Positions 53,275 to 63,314 of a stretch of DNA of 64,000 nt are shown piece by piece (positions within the stretch are counted from its first letter, which is position 1; the number at the start of each line of letters is the position of its first letter). Below the pieces are notes generated by a model. It searched no databases. It had not been told where the DNA came from and saw only the letters and a list, made by a program, of their open reading frames with translations. A program made the position numbers and the translations under genes. The DNA comes from Streptomyces sp. NBC_00775 (GTDB lineage: Bacteria > Actinomycetota > Actinomycetes > Streptomycetales > Streptomycetaceae), in contig NZ_CP108938.1 in the NCBI RefSeq assembly GCF_036347135.1, forward strand, positions 10,540,001 through 10,604,000. Direction: 5' to 3'.

Positions 53275-54093
53275 ATGAGCAAGGTCTGGTTCATCACCGG
53301 TACATCCCGCGGCATCGGCCGCGCCTTCGCCGAGTCCGCGCTGGAGCGCGGGGACAAGGTCGCCGCGACCGCGAGGAACGCGGCGACGCTGGAGGATCTG
53401 GTCACCAAGTACGGCGACGACGCGGTCCTGCCACTGGCACTCGACGTCACCGACAAGGCGGCCGTTGCCGCCACGGTGGCCGCGGCGCACGAGAAGTTCG
53501 GCCGCCTCGATGTCGTGGTCAACAACGCCGGCTACGGACTGTTCGGCATGGTCGAAGAGGTCACCGAGCAGCAGGTGCGCGACCAGATGGAGACGAACTT
53601 CTTCGGCGCGTTCTGGGTAACCCAGGCCGTGCTGCCGATCCTGCGCGCGCAGGGCAGCGGCCACATCGTGCAGGTCTCGTCCGTCGGCGGCGTCGCCGCC
53701 TTCCCGTCGCTGGGCGCGTACCAGGCATCCAAGTGGGCGCTGGAGGGCTTCAGCGACTCCCTCTCCCAGGAGGTCGCCGGCGCGGGGATCAAGGTCACCA
53801 TCGTCGAACCGGGCGGCTTCAGCACCGACTGGGCCGGTTCCTCGGCTGCGCACGCCGTGCTGAACCCCGCCTACGACGCGGTCCGCGAGGCCATGGCGGC
53901 CCGTATGGGCGAGGCCCGCTACAGCGAACCGGCCAACGCCGGCGCCGCCCTGCTGCAGATCGTCGACGCGGAGAACCCGCCGCTGCGCGTGCTGTTCGGG
54001 ACCGAGCCCATCGAGATCATCGAGCCGCTCTACGCCGAGCGGCTCAAGACCTGGGCCGACTGGCAGCACGTCTCCCGGATCGCGCAGGGCTGA
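53275..54093 (+). CDS. SDR family oxidoreductase
   Basis: This 272-residue classical SDR has WFITGTSRGIGRAFAE, VVNNAGYGLFGMVEEV, a serine in VQVSSVGGVAAFP and the catalytic YQASK in GAYQASKWALEGF. The longer C-terminal tail (after TIVEPGGFSTDW) is usual for this subgroup, which often sits beside TetR genes. The ATG at 53275 follows GGGAGAAG. A second SDR follows 142 bp downstream on the same strand. Confidence 0.93.
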   Translation: MSKVWFITGTSRGIGRAFAESALERGDKVAATARNAATLEDLVTKYGDDAVLPLALDVTDKAAVAATVAAAHEKFGRLDVVVNNAGYGLFGMVEEVTEQQVRDQMETNFFGAFWVTQAVLPILRAQGSGHIVQVSSVGGVAAFPSLGAYQASKWALEGFSDSLSQEVAGAGIKVTIVEPGGFSTDWAGSSAAHAVLNPAYDAVREAMAARMGEARYSEPANAGAALLQIVDAENPPLRVLFGTEPIEIIEPLYAERLKTWADWQHVSRIAQG

Positions 54094-54235
54094 CCAACCC
54101 GTCACGGCCCGGCGACGCAGGAACCCCTCCCACCCACTGGGCCTGGCGGCCAACCCTTGCCGAGTGTCGGACTCGTTCGACAGTGACCACACGTGACGTG
54201 GTCCTCGGCTTCTCACACATCAGGAGACCCAGTTC

Positions 54236-55189
54236 ATGCCCGTACCTCAGACTCCCCGCACGTTCAGTGCGACCACAACCGCCGCCGAAGTGATCGACGG
54301 CGTCGACCTGCACGGCCGCCGCGCCGTGGTCACCGGAGCCAGTTCCGGGATCGGAGTGGAGACTGTCCGCGCACTCGCTGCGGCGGGCGCCGACGTCACC
54401 TTGGCCGTCCGGAACACCGACGCGGGCGCGCAGGTGGCGGCGCGCCTGGAGGCGGAACTCCCGTCCGGCTCGGGAAAGTTGTCGGTTGGCCGGCTCGATC
54501 TGTCCGACCGGTCGACGGTGGCTGCGTTCGTGGCGGCCTGGGACGGTCCTCTGGACATCCTCGTCAACAATGCCGGAGTGATGGCGCCACCCCAGATCGC
54601 CCGCACACCTGACGGCCGGGAATGGCAGTTCGGTGTCAACCACCTGGGCCACTTCGCCCTCACCGCCGGCCTCCACCCGGCGCTCGCGGCGGCGGACGGC
54701 GCCCGGGTCGTCGCGGTGAGCTCCATCGGGCACCTCTTCTCCCCGGTCGTCTTCGACGACCTCGACTACCGCTATCGCCCCTACGACCCGTGGACCTCCT
54801 ACGGGCAGTCCAAGACGGCTGTCGTCCACTTCGCCGTAGCCGCCGCCGAACGCTGGGCCGACGACGGGATCAGCGTCAACGCCGTGATGCCGGGCAACGT
54901 CGGCGACACCGGCCTGTCCCGCAACACCGACATGGAGGCGGTGGCCGGGATGATGGCCGCGGGCGAACTCGCCCTGCCGCCGGGCAAGACCGTCCAGCAG
55001 GGCGCCGCGACCTCCGTCCTGACGGCCGCTTCCCCGGCCGTGGCCGGCGTCACCGGCCGCTACTACGAGGACTGCGCCGAGGCCAAACCCGTCACCGAGC
55101 GCGCCGGAGCCATCGCCGGTGTCGCCCCCTACGCCCTCGACCGCGACAACGCCGCGCGTCTCTGGGCGGCATCCGAGTCCTTGATCTAG
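54236..55189 (+). CDS. SDR family oxidoreductase (retinol dehydrogenase-like)
   Basis: This 317-residue SDR is of the retinol dehydrogenase/WWOX-like group: VVTGASSGIGVETVRALAAA, VNNAGVMAPPQIARTPDGRE, GVNHLGHFALTAGLHPAL, a serine in VAVSSIGHLFSP and the catalytic YGQSK in TSYGQSKTAVVHF. It is complete, with an ATG at 54236. It is probably co-regulated with the upstream SDR by the divergent TetR. The substrate is unknown. A truncated IS5-type element begins 18 bp after the stop. Confidence 0.92.
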   Translation: MPVPQTPRTFSATTTAAEVIDGVDLHGRRAVVTGASSGIGVETVRALAAAGADVTLAVRNTDAGAQVAARLEAELPSGSGKLSVGRLDLSDRSTVAAFVAAWDGPLDILVNNAGVMAPPQIARTPDGREWQFGVNHLGHFALTAGLHPALAAADGARVVAVSSIGHLFSPVVFDDLDYRYRPYDPWTSYGQSKTAVVHFAVAAAERWADDGISVNAVMPGNVGDTGLSRNTDMEAVAGMMAAGELALPPGKTVQQGAATSVLTAASPAVAGVTGRYYEDCAEAKPVTERAGAIAGVAPYALDRDNAARLWAASESLI

Positions 55190-55207
55190 TGCCCCTCCCG
55201 GCCCTAG

Positions 55208-55660
55208 GGGCTGTCCTGGCGATCATGAGCGGAGCCAGATGACGAGTGCTGCGGCGGTGACGGTGCCGAGGTAGACGTAGGCGCGTTTGTCGTATCTGGT
55301 CGCGACCGCGCGGAACTGTTTCAGCTTGTTGATCGCCCGCTCGACAGTGTTGCGCTTGGCGTACCGCTCCTTGTCGAAGCCGGGTGGCCGGCCACCGGTG
55401 CTCCCGCGCCGCAGACGGCCGGCCGCTTGGTCGGCTTTCTCCGGGATGACGTGCCGGATCCCGCGTCCACGCAGGTAGGCGCGGGTGCGACGGTTGCTGT
55501 AGCCCTTGTCGGCGCTGACGCTGTCGGGTGTCGTGCGAGGCCGGCCGGTGGCCAGACGGGGCACCCGGATCCGTTCCATGACAGCCTCGAACTGGGTGCA
55601 GTCGGCCCGTTGACCGGGCGTCAGGACGAGCGAGAGCCCTTCGCCCTTGAACAGCAGCAC
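55208..55660 (-). mobile_element. truncated IS5-type element (transposase C-terminus)
   Basis: The 145-residue minus frame 55660-55223 holds the second half of an IS5-type transposase (SLVLTPGQRADCTQFEAVME, SADKGYSNRRTRAYLRGRG, YAKRNTVERAINKLKQFRAV). The left end starts GGGCTGTCCTGG next to a CTAG (55204-55207), like the complete element at 32529. The first half and the other end are missing. It is related to that element but is not a copy of it. Confidence 0.85.
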
Positions 55661-55730
55661 CGGCGCCGCGCAGTGTCCCCCAGTGCAGCGGCAGCCGCCC
55701 GCAGGTGCGCCTTTCGCCCTTGAACAGCAG
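55640..55730. repeat. 18-bp direct repeat
   Basis: TTCGCCCTTGAACAGCAG occurs at 55640-55657 and again at 55713-55730, where the truncated transposase frame ends. It may mark a local duplication or the deletion joint. Confidence 0.8.
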
Positions 55731-55831
55731 GCCCGCAGCCTGCCCGCGGCCGCGCGATGTCCGCAACCCCGGGCCCAGTGGCGCCCGCAGGAGTGCGCGC
55801 ACCGCCGACAGATGCGTCACGAGTGCGCGTT

Positions 55832-56605
55832 TTACGCGTTCGGGTCCCAGTCTGCGAGCTGCTCCATCGGCTCGGTGTCGCCGGTGGTCTCCAGGCCGTC
55901 GAGCGGGACGCGCTCGTAGAAGTAGAGGACCAGTTCGCTTGCTGCGCCTCGCATCGCCATGTCGCCCGGCTCCGCGTCGGCGGCGAGGTCGTCGCAGCGG
56001 ACGCCGTCGGCGTTGAGGGTCAGGCGCCAGGAGCGGCCCTCGGTCGTGTGCAGGTCGATGGTTGCCGGCTTGAACGGCCAGGGGACGGTCGTCGCCGAGA
56101 CGGTCGTCAGGAACTCGTCGACGCCCTCGACCGCGACGTCCGTCGGCAGCGGCTGTGCGGCGCCCTGGGTGAGCTGGGCGTCGTAGGTGTGGACGGCGAT
56201 CTCCTGGATCTGGTGCCGGGCCACGGCTCCGCTGGTCTCCGGGGCCTGCGAGCGGCCCCACCAGGTCCAGCAGCCGCGGTCCGGGCCGGCCTCGCGCATC
56301 GCGTCGAGCATGAGCTCGGTCGACTCGGCGAGCCAGGCGTCCAGGGCTTCGTGGTCGCGGGGCGCGGTCGGGGCGCCCTTCGGGTCCGTCCTTGCCGGGG
56401 GTTCAGCGCCCGGGCCTGCCGCGACGATGGCGGCCTGGCGGCGGCGGCCGTCACCGAGGTGCTGCGCCAGTTCGCGCAGCGTCCAGTCCGGGCAGGTCGG
56501 GACCTGGACGTCAAGGTCGGGGGCGGACGCGATCGCAGCGCGGAACGCGGCCGAGCGGTCTTCGATCAGCCGCAGGACCTCGGGGAACTCCAAGATGTTT
56601 TGCAC
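55832..56605 (-). CDS. maleylpyruvate isomerase family, mycothiol-dependent enzyme
   Basis: This 257-residue protein has a DinB-like N-terminal four-helix domain (MDMPI_N) with VPTCPDWTLRELAQHLGD and the metal-site motif RHQIQEIAVHTYDAQL, followed by a C-terminal sterol-carrier-like domain (MDMPI_C; TTEGRSWRLTLNADG, then ASELVLYFYERVPLDGLE). Known members use mycothiol, consistent with an actinomycete. The specific reaction is unknown; a link to the aromatic operon 15 kb away is speculative. It is transcribed alone. Confidence 0.9.
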   Translation of the reverse strand: MQNILEFPEVLRLIEDRSAAFRAAIASAPDLDVQVPTCPDWTLRELAQHLGDGRRRQAAIVAAGPGAEPPARTDPKGAPTAPRDHEALDAWLAESTELMLDAMREAGPDRGCWTWWGRSQAPETSGAVARHQIQEIAVHTYDAQLTQGAAQPLPTDVAVEGVDEFLTTVSATTVPWPFKPATIDLHTTEGRSWRLTLNADGVRCDDLAADAEPGDMAMRGAASELVLYFYERVPLDGLETTGDTEPMEQLADWDPNA

Positions 56606-57593
56606 GGCGGTTGTGTATCACGGCGCTCCGGCCGCCAGGTAGCGAATTTGTCGGACGAACGCGTCGACGGCCGGGCGGAGCGCCGGCGCCGAAGCCATCG
56701 GGGAACGCACTCACAAGGATCCAGCGTGCGAAGCTCACATGGGTACATCACTCGCAAAGCTGGAACATTAGCCACGCGCGTGAATCGTGCAGAATCCGGC
56801 GTCTTCGCAGCTCACCGTGCATGCGGCGGAATATTCCAGGTTTCGTTGCCGCTCCGTGCCGCGTCACCATGAATGGACGCGGCCCCTTCGGATCGCAACC
56901 AGCACCGCACCCGACCGGCACGTCGCCGAACGCGCCCGATCCCGCAGGGAACATTGCTCTCTGTACACAACGACACTCGAGTTCCGTTGGCACTGCGGGA
57001 TTCATCTCCGACGAGGACAACAAGGCGCGTGTGGTGCGCTCAGCATCTGTCGCGCAGAGGAGAACATCGACGAACTGCGGGCCGGGGTTGCCGAGTTACA
57101 GGTCACGGTCGCGGACGAGTCCAGCCCAGCGATCCGCCGGGAACGGGAACATCGCCGTCTGGCCTGCCTGGAGCGGTTCATCGACGGGCGCGAGCGCGGA
57201 CGCCCGAGCGGGGATGCGCGGTGAAGGCACCAGCTGTGGTCGCCCGGGCCCGCTCATCGAGTACCCGATGGACACCACGAGGACGGTGGTCGACGCACTG
57301 TGGGACGCAGGATCGCGCAAGAAGTTAACGCATCTTGCGTTCACTTGCAGTATCGGAGCGCAAGCCCGCAACCGCCACTGAGTCGCGGACCGGACTCTGC
57401 GGGCCCGTAGAACTCGCCTCGGTGCCAGCCACTTGACCGCGTCATTGGCCCGTAAGTAACGCACGAGCCGCCATCACTCTTGAGTCATGGGTGCTTCTGG
57501 TGAAAATTGTGCCGCTCTAGCTGTAGACCCACTTATGCTGCTCTGCAATATTTCGATGAAACAACGCAAAATCCTGCCTGTTGATTCCCTTAT
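56606..57593. other. gene-free stretch
   Basis: I can support no gene in this ~1 kb. The plus frame ending at 57224 (ENIDELRAGVAELQVTVADE, then ERGRPSGDAR) looks like a coiled-coil scrap of a real protein, but has no start or family. Confidence 0.35.
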
Positions 57594-57610
57594 GGAGATC
57601 ATGCATCTCC
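57594..57610. promoter_or_regulatory. small inverted repeat upstream of GH87 gene
   Basis: GGAGATCATGCATCTCC lies about 145 bp before the start, in AT-richer leader DNA. It is a possible regulator site. No -10/-35 pair is clear. Confidence 0.3.
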
Positions 57611-57755
57611 GTCGGGTCGGCTCCTGCCGCCCGAACGCACTGCACCCCGCTTCGCACCGCACCGATCGTCCTGCACCTTTCTGCACCACTCCGCCAGGAA
57701 TGAGCCGCCCTCGCCGCCCCACCGGCGCGCGAGCCTCCGCAGGAAGTGACCCCGT

Positions 57756-60700
57756 ATGACTCGACACAAGCAGAGATCCCCAAGGCGGCGCGCAGCGACC
57801 GCCGCGCTCGCCTCCGCCGTCATGGTCCTGGGCCTGCCCGCCGTCGGCGCACACGCGGCCGGCGGCCCCAACGCCGCCGCTGACGCCGCGACAAAGGCGG
57901 GCAGCACCCGTGGCGCGCACGCCGCCGCCAACGTCACCGACGGCGACACCGACACCTACTGGCAGGCCGGAAAGAAGTCGGCCCAGTGGGTGCAGACCGA
58001 CCTCGGGCGGACCAAGCGCGTCCGCCAGGTCGTACTGCGTCTGCCCGAGCACTGGCAGACCCGCAAGCAGACGCTGGCACTCCAGGGAAGCGCCGACGGA
58101 AAAAGCTTCGCCACGCTCAAGTCGTCGGCGCAGTACGTCTTCAGCCCCGGCAACGACAACACGGTGAAGATCTCCATCCCCGCGACTCTCGCCCGGTACA
58201 TACGGGCCGATTTCAGCGCCAACTCGGTCGCCGGTACCGCTCAGCTCGCCGAGCTGCAGGTCCTCACGACCGCCGCCTCGACCCCCAACCTCGCCCAGGG
58301 CAAACCCTTCAGCGAGAGCGGGCACGCCGACGTCTACGGCGCGGCCAACGCCGGTGACGGCAACCGCAACACCTACTGGGAGAGCACGAACAACGCCTTC
58401 CCGCAGTGGCTCCAGGTCGATCTCGGCTCGTCGGTCAAGATCAACCAGGTGACGTTGCGGCTGCCCAGCGGCTGGCCGAGCCGCAGCCAGACCTTCAAGG
58501 TCCAGGGCTCGACCGACAACCAGAACTTCACCGACCTGACGGCCTCGAAGGCGTACACCTTCGACAGTTCCAACGACCAGTCGACGACCATCACCTTCGA
58601 CACGACCACGACGCGGTACGTGCGCGCGCTGTTCACCGCCAACACCGGCTGGCCCGCCGGGCAGGCGTCCGAGCTGGAGGTCTACGGACCGGCGACCGGC
58701 GACACCCAGGCACCCACCGCGCCGACCAACCTGAGCTACACCGAGCCCGCCACCGGGCAGATCAAGCTGACCTGGAGTGCGGCCACCGACGACACGGCCG
58801 TGACCGGCTACGACATCTACGCCAACGGCCAGTTGCGGTCGAGCGTCGCCGGGAACGTCCTGACCTACACCGACACCCAGCCGGCCGGCAGCGACATCAC
58901 CTACTTCGTGCGGGCCAAGGACGCCGCGGGCAACGTCTCCGCCAACAGCAACAACGTCACCCGCAAGGGAACGAGCGGCGACACCCAGGCCCCCACCGCG
59001 CCCGGCAACCTCGCCTACACGCAGTCCGGCAGCGACGTGAAGCTCACCTGGCAGGCGTCGAGCGACAACGTCCAGGTGACCGGCTACGACGTCTACGCCA
59101 ACGACCAGCTCGTCAAGACCGTGGCGGGTGACGTCACGACCTACACCGACACCCCGTCGCCGACGGCCACGGTCACCTACTACGTGAAGGCCAAGGACGC
59201 CGCCGGGAACGTGTCGGTGGCGAGCAACAGCGTCACCCGGACCGGTTCCGGTTCCGGCTCCGACCTCGCCCAGGGCAAGCCCATAGAGGCCTCCTCGTAC
59301 ACCTTCACCTACGTCGCCACGAACGCCAACGACGGTCAGGTCAGCACCTATTGGGAGAGCGGGGGCGGCGCCTACCCGGCCACCCTCACCACCAAGCTGG
59401 GTGCCAACGCCGACCTCAGCCAGGTCGTCGTCAAGCTCAACCCCGACGCCGCCTGGTCCACGCGCACGCAGAACATCCAGGTGCTCGGCCGCGACCAGGA
59501 CGCGACCGCGTTCACGAGTCTCGCCGCGGCGAAGGACTACACGTTCAACCCGTCGAGCGGCAACACGGTGACCATCCCGGTCTCCGGCGCCGCCGCCGAC
59601 ATCCAGCTCAAGTTCGCCTCCAACACCGGCGCCCCCGGCGCCCAGGTCGCCGAGCTCCAGGTGATCGGCACCCCGGCCGCCAACCCGGACCTGAAGGTCA
59701 CCGGCATCACCAACTCGCCTGCGGCACCGGTCGAGTCGGACGCCATCAGCCTGACCGCGACCGTCACCAACAGCGGCACCAAGCCGTCCAAGGCCACCGA
59801 CCTGAACTTCACGCTCGGCGGCACCAAGGCCGCCACGGCCGACGTCCCAGCACTCGCGGCCGGCGAGTCGGCGACGGTCACCGCGAGCATCGGCACCCGG
59901 GACGCGGGCAGTTACCCGCTCGGCGCCGAGGTGGACCCGTCGAACAAGGTCATCGAGCAGAACGAGGCGAACAACTCCTTCACCCGCGCCGACGCCCTCG
60001 TCGTCAAGCCCGTCTCCAGCTCGGACCTGGTCGCCGCGCCGGTCGCCTGGACGCCCTCCAGCCCCTCTACGGGCGACAACGTCACGTTCACCGTAGCCAT
60101 CAAGAACCAGGGGACGACGGACTCGGCCTCCGGCACCCACGGCGTGACGCTCACGATCCAGGACGCCAACGGCACCACCGTCAAGACACTCACCGGCTCC
60201 TACAACGGCACCATCGCCTCCGGCCAGACGACCGCACCGGTCGCCCTCGGCTCGTGGACGGCCGCCAACGGCAAGTACACCGTCAAGACCGTCATCGCCG
60301 ACGACGCCAACGAACTGCCGGTCAAACGGACCAACAACACCACCACACAACCCCTGTTCGTCGGCCGCGGCGCCGACATGCCGTACGACATGTACGAGGC
60401 CGAGGACGGCACCGTCGGCGGCGGCGCCAAGGTCGTCGGCCCGAACCGGACCATCGGAGACATCGCCGGCGAGGCGAGCGGCCGCAAGGCGGTGACCCTC
60501 ACCGGGACCGGCCAGTACGTCGAGTGGACCACCCGCGCGGCGACCAACACCCTGGTGACGCGCTTCGAGATCCCGGACGGCACCGACACCACGCTCAACG
60601 TCTACGTCGACGGCCAGTTCCTCAAGGCCATCGACCTCACCTCGAAGTACGCCTGGCTCTACGGCAACGAGACCGCGCCCGGCAACTCGCCCGGCTCCGG

Positions 60701-62027
60701 TGCTCCGCGCCACATCTACGACGAGGCGAACCTGCAGCTCGGCAAGACCGTGCCGGCCGGTTCCAAGATCCGCCTCCAGAAGGACGCGGCCAACACCTCC
60801 ACCTACGCCATCGACTTCATCAACACCGAACAGGCGACGGCGATCCCGAACCCGGACCCGGCCGCCTACACGGTCCCGGCCGGCTTCTCACACCAGGACG
60901 TGCAGAACGCGCTCGACACGGTCCGCATGGACACCACGGGCAAGCTCGTCGGCGTCTACCTGCCCGCCGGTGACTACGAGACCTCCAGCAAGTTCCAGGT
61001 CTACGGCAAGGCGGTCAAGGTCGTCGGAGCCGGGTCGTGGTTCACCCGCTTCCACGCTCCCGCCGCGCAGGAGAACACCGACGTGGGCTTCCGGGCCGAG
61101 GCGACCGCCAACGGCTCGTCGTTCACCGGCTTCGCCTACTTCGGCAACTACACGTCCCGGATCGACGGTCCGGGCAAGGTGTTCGACTTCTCCAACGTCT
61201 CGGGCATCACCATCGACGACATCTGGGCCGAGCACATGGTGTGCCTCTACTGGGGCGCCAACACCGACAACATGACCATCAAGAACTCCCGCATCCGGGA
61301 CACGTTCGCCGACGGCATCAACATGACGAACGGCTCCACCGACAACCACGTAGTCAACAACGACGCCCGCGCCACGGGCGACGACAGCTTCGCGCTCTTC
61401 TCGGCGATCGACGCGGGCGGCGCCGACGAGAAGAACAACCTCTACGAGAACCTGACGTCGACGCTCACCTGGCGTGCGGCCGGTATCGCCGTCTACGGCG
61501 GCTACAACAACACCTTCCGCAACATCCGGGTCGCCGACACCCTGGTCTACTCCGGCATCACGATCTCCTCGCTGGACTTCGGCTACCCGATGAACGGCTT
61601 CGGGACCGATCCGACGACGATCGAGAACGTCTCCCTGGACAGAACGGGCGGCCACTTCTGGGGCTCCCAGGTCTTCCCGGCCATCTGGGCGTTCTCGGCC
61701 TCCAAGGTCTTCCAGGGCATCCGGGTCAACGACGTCGACATCGACGAGTCGACCTACGGAGGCGTGATGTTCCAGACCAACTACGTCGGCGGCCAGCCGC
61801 AGTTCCCGGTGAAGGACACGATCTTCACCGACATCTCCATCACCAACTCCAAGAAGAGCGGGGACACGTTCGACGCGAAGTCCGGGTTCGGCATCTGGGC
61901 CAACGAGCTGCCCGAACCCGGTCAGGGACCCGCCGTCGGCGAGGCCACCTTCCGCAACCTGCGGATGAGCGGCAACGCGGAGGACGTCCGCAACAGGACC
62001 ACCACCTTCACGATCAACATCCAGTGA
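57756..62027 (+). CDS. secreted multidomain alpha-1,3-glucanase (GH87-type)
   Basis: This 1,423-residue enzyme has a Sec signal peptide (to about AHA-AG, 34-35). Then come two F5/8-type discoidin domains (about 40-170 and 178-312), two fibronectin III repeats (314-405 and 407-497, each opening GDTQAPTAP), a third discoidin-like domain (501-640), two CARDB repeats (642-752 and 753-870) and a CBM35/6-like domain from YEAEDGTVGGG (875). The C-terminal right-handed beta-helix (1028-1423) carries NSRIRDTFADGINMTNGS and RATGDDSFALFSA, whose aspartates match the catalytic region of GH87 mycodextranases/mutanases. It should cut alpha-1,3-glucan outside the cell, for example in fungal walls. No partner genes are nearby. 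Confidence 0.85.
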   Translation: MTRHKQRSPRRRAATAALASAVMVLGLPAVGAHAAGGPNAAADAATKAGSTRGAHAAANVTDGDTDTYWQAGKKSAQWVQTDLGRTKRVRQVVLRLPEHWQTRKQTLALQGSADGKSFATLKSSAQYVFSPGNDNTVKISIPATLARYIRADFSANSVAGTAQLAELQVLTTAASTPNLAQGKPFSESGHADVYGAANAGDGNRNTYWESTNNAFPQWLQVDLGSSVKINQVTLRLPSGWPSRSQTFKVQGSTDNQNFTDLTASKAYTFDSSNDQSTTITFDTTTTRYVRALFTANTGWPAGQASELEVYGPATGDTQAPTAPTNLSYTEPATGQIKLTWSAATDDTAVTGYDIYANGQLRSSVAGNVLTYTDTQPAGSDITYFVRAKDAAGNVSANSNNVTRKGTSGDTQAPTAPGNLAYTQSGSDVKLTWQASSDNVQVTGYDVYANDQLVKTVAGDVTTYTDTPSPTATVTYYVKAKDAAGNVSVASNSVTRTGSGSGSDLAQGKPIEASSYTFTYVATNANDGQVSTYWESGGGAYPATLTTKLGANADLSQVVVKLNPDAAWSTRTQNIQVLGRDQDATAFTSLAAAKDYTFNPSSGNTVTIPVSGAAADIQLKFASNTGAPGAQVAELQVIGTPAANPDLKVTGITNSPAAPVESDAISLTATVTNSGTKPSKATDLNFTLGGTKAATADVPALAAGESATVTASIGTRDAGSYPLGAEVDPSNKVIEQNEANNSFTRADALVVKPVSSSDLVAAPVAWTPSSPSTGDNVTFTVAIKNQGTTDSASGTHGVTLTIQDANGTTVKTLTGSYNGTIASGQTTAPVALGSWTAANGKYTVKTVIADDANELPVKRTNNTTTQPLFVGRGADMPYDMYEAEDGTVGGGAKVVGPNRTIGDIAGEASGRKAVTLTGTGQYVEWTTRAATNTLVTRFEIPDGTDTTLNVYVDGQFLKAIDLTSKYAWLYGNETAPGNSPGSGAPRHIYDEANLQLGKTVPAGSKIRLQKDAANTSTYAIDFINTEQATAIPNPDPAAYTVPAGFSHQDVQNALDTVRMDTTGKLVGVYLPAGDYETSSKFQVYGKAVKVVGAGSWFTRFHAPAAQENTDVGFRAEATANGSSFTGFAYFGNYTSRIDGPGKVFDFSNVSGITIDDIWAEHMVCLYWGANTDNMTIKNSRIRDTFADGINMTNGSTDNHVVNNDARATGDDSFALFSAIDAGGADEKNNLYENLTSTLTWRAAGIAVYGGYNNTFRNIRVADTLVYSGITISSLDFGYPMNGFGTDPTTIENVSLDRTGGHFWGSQVFPAIWAFSASKVFQGIRVNDVDIDESTYGGVMFQTNYVGGQPQFPVKDTIFTDISITNSKKSGDTFDAKSGFGIWANELPEPGQGPAVGEATFRNLRMSGNAEDVRNRTTTFTINIQ

Positions 62028-62033
62028 CTTGTT

Positions 62034-62053
62034 CCTCGGGCTGAAGCCCGAGG
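62034..62053 (-). repeat. IS605-type right-end hairpin / guide-RNA 3' region
   Basis: CCTCGGGC-TGAA-GCCCGAGG forms a perfect 8-bp hairpin 7 bp after the GH87 stop. It lies just beyond the tnpB remnant, where IS200/IS605 elements carry a subterminal hairpin and where the omega (re)RNA ends. It may also terminate the GH87 transcript. Confidence 0.6.
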
Positions 62054-62083
62054 ATTCTGGCCTTCTTGTCCGACCCTGTGCCG

Positions 62084-62470
62084 CTACGCGGCACGGGGTT
62101 CGGGCAGGGATCCGTGGCTTCCTGTTTCTTCGCGCTGTGCCGGGACGAGTCCTGGTCTGACCTCCGCTCCGCAGGCTGCAACCGCCAGTCCGGCGGCCGT
62201 TTTGACGTTGATCGCGGCGTTGTGGTCCCGGTCGTGGAGGGTCCCGCAGGCGGTGCAGGTCCATTCCCGGACGTTCAGGGGCTTGGGTCCGTCTTTGATA
62301 CCGCAGGCCGAACAGGTCTGGGAGGTCTGTGTGAACCGGCCGATCTTCACCACAGTCCGGCCATACCGGGCCGCCTTGTACTCCAGCATGGTCACGAACG
62401 CCGACCATCCGGCGTCGTGGACACTCTTGGCCAGTCTGGTGCGCGCGAGTCCTTTGACCGCCAGGTCTTC
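62084..62470 (-). pseudogene. tnpB: tnpB (IS605 OrfB), C-terminal fragment
   Basis: About 130 codons remain: VEDLAVKGLARTRLAKSVHD, AARYGRTVVKIGRFTQTSQT, the zinc ribbon CSACG...CTACG and the third RuvC motif DRDHNAAINV. The N-terminal two thirds, with the first two RuvC acidic residues, are absent, so the RNA-guided nuclease cannot be active. The 3' end and element terminus appear intact. Confidence 0.85.
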
Positions 62471-62522
62471 CACGCCGTCAAACTCCCGTCTGCCCCGCGA
62501 CGCCATGCACGCGCCCCCACCC

Positions 62523-62590
62523 TCGAACGCACCGCTCGACAAGGTTCAGCCACGACGAGCCGGTCGGTGTGAAGTGGCTAGATCTGGGCG
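62523..62590 (-). mobile_element. IS630-type transposase scrap
   Basis: The minus frame reads HFTPTGSSWLNLVERC, the conserved stretch around the last catalytic Glu of IS630 transposases. Nothing else of the gene remains. It is not the same subgroup as the element at 41677. Confidence 0.65.
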
Positions 62591-63314
62591 ATGCATGGCT
62601 GGTCACTCTGGGCCGAAACCCGGTTGCGCAGTGTTGGAGGATGAGGGACATGGTCACCGAAGAGCGCGCCGCGCCGACCGTGCCCTCAAGGAGCCTTTCC
62701 CCGGTGGCCGGCTCGCCCGCCCTTTGCTCTACGAAGAGCCGGCCCAGCGGCCCCATCACGTGCAGCGTGCCGATGTCCCACAGTGTGCGCATCACCATCG
62801 GCGGTGCGGACGGCCGGGCACGGGACTCATCCAGCCCGGCCTCCCTGGCCGCGGGCGGGCGACGTGGGGCCGATCCGCTGAACCGAGCCCAGCCTCAACG
62901 ACCTCGTGCATGGTCAGCGTGAGCACATGATCGGCCGTGCCATCAGCGATGCCGTGCTCGACCGGGATTCGGGCTGATGAGTGGGCGAACCCGGCCGCAG
63001 ATCTGAGCACTTAGTCCCTGATAACCGGCATCAGCAGACCTGCCTCGATAGTGCTTGGCGCAGGGGAGCGGCCGATGCCTCGGAGGGCCGTGTGGACTGG
63101 TTCGATGACGCAGTCGAGCGGGCGGCAGGAGGGCCCGAGGGCATAGGGGTGCCCTGAGCAACGGGGAACGTGGGAGTTGCCCGAGCTGGGGCGTCGCGGG
63201 GTGAGCGAGCCCCGACAGGCCCTGCCGAAGACTGCATGAACGGATCTTCCATGATGCGGAAATCGGCTTCCGTATGGATGGGGGGCTCTAGTGCCTCACG
63301 TGACGGCGAGTGTG
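62591..63314. other. gene-free stretch
   Basis: I can support no gene. A minus-strand frame beginning TTG at 63318 overlaps the upstream gene's stop (TTGA) but is low-complexity after about 40 codons. Confidence 0.35.

Noticed and set aside
55757..56872. Plus-strand frame opposite the maleylpyruvate isomerase family gene
   Set aside because: It is a shadow of a clear two-domain protein on the minus strand.
57474..60713. Open frame of over 1,000 codons on the minus strand opposite the glucanase
   Set aside because: It is a Val/Gly/Arg-rich shadow of the GH87 gene produced by GC-rich third positions. It has no domain or signal, and the opposite strand is clearly coding.
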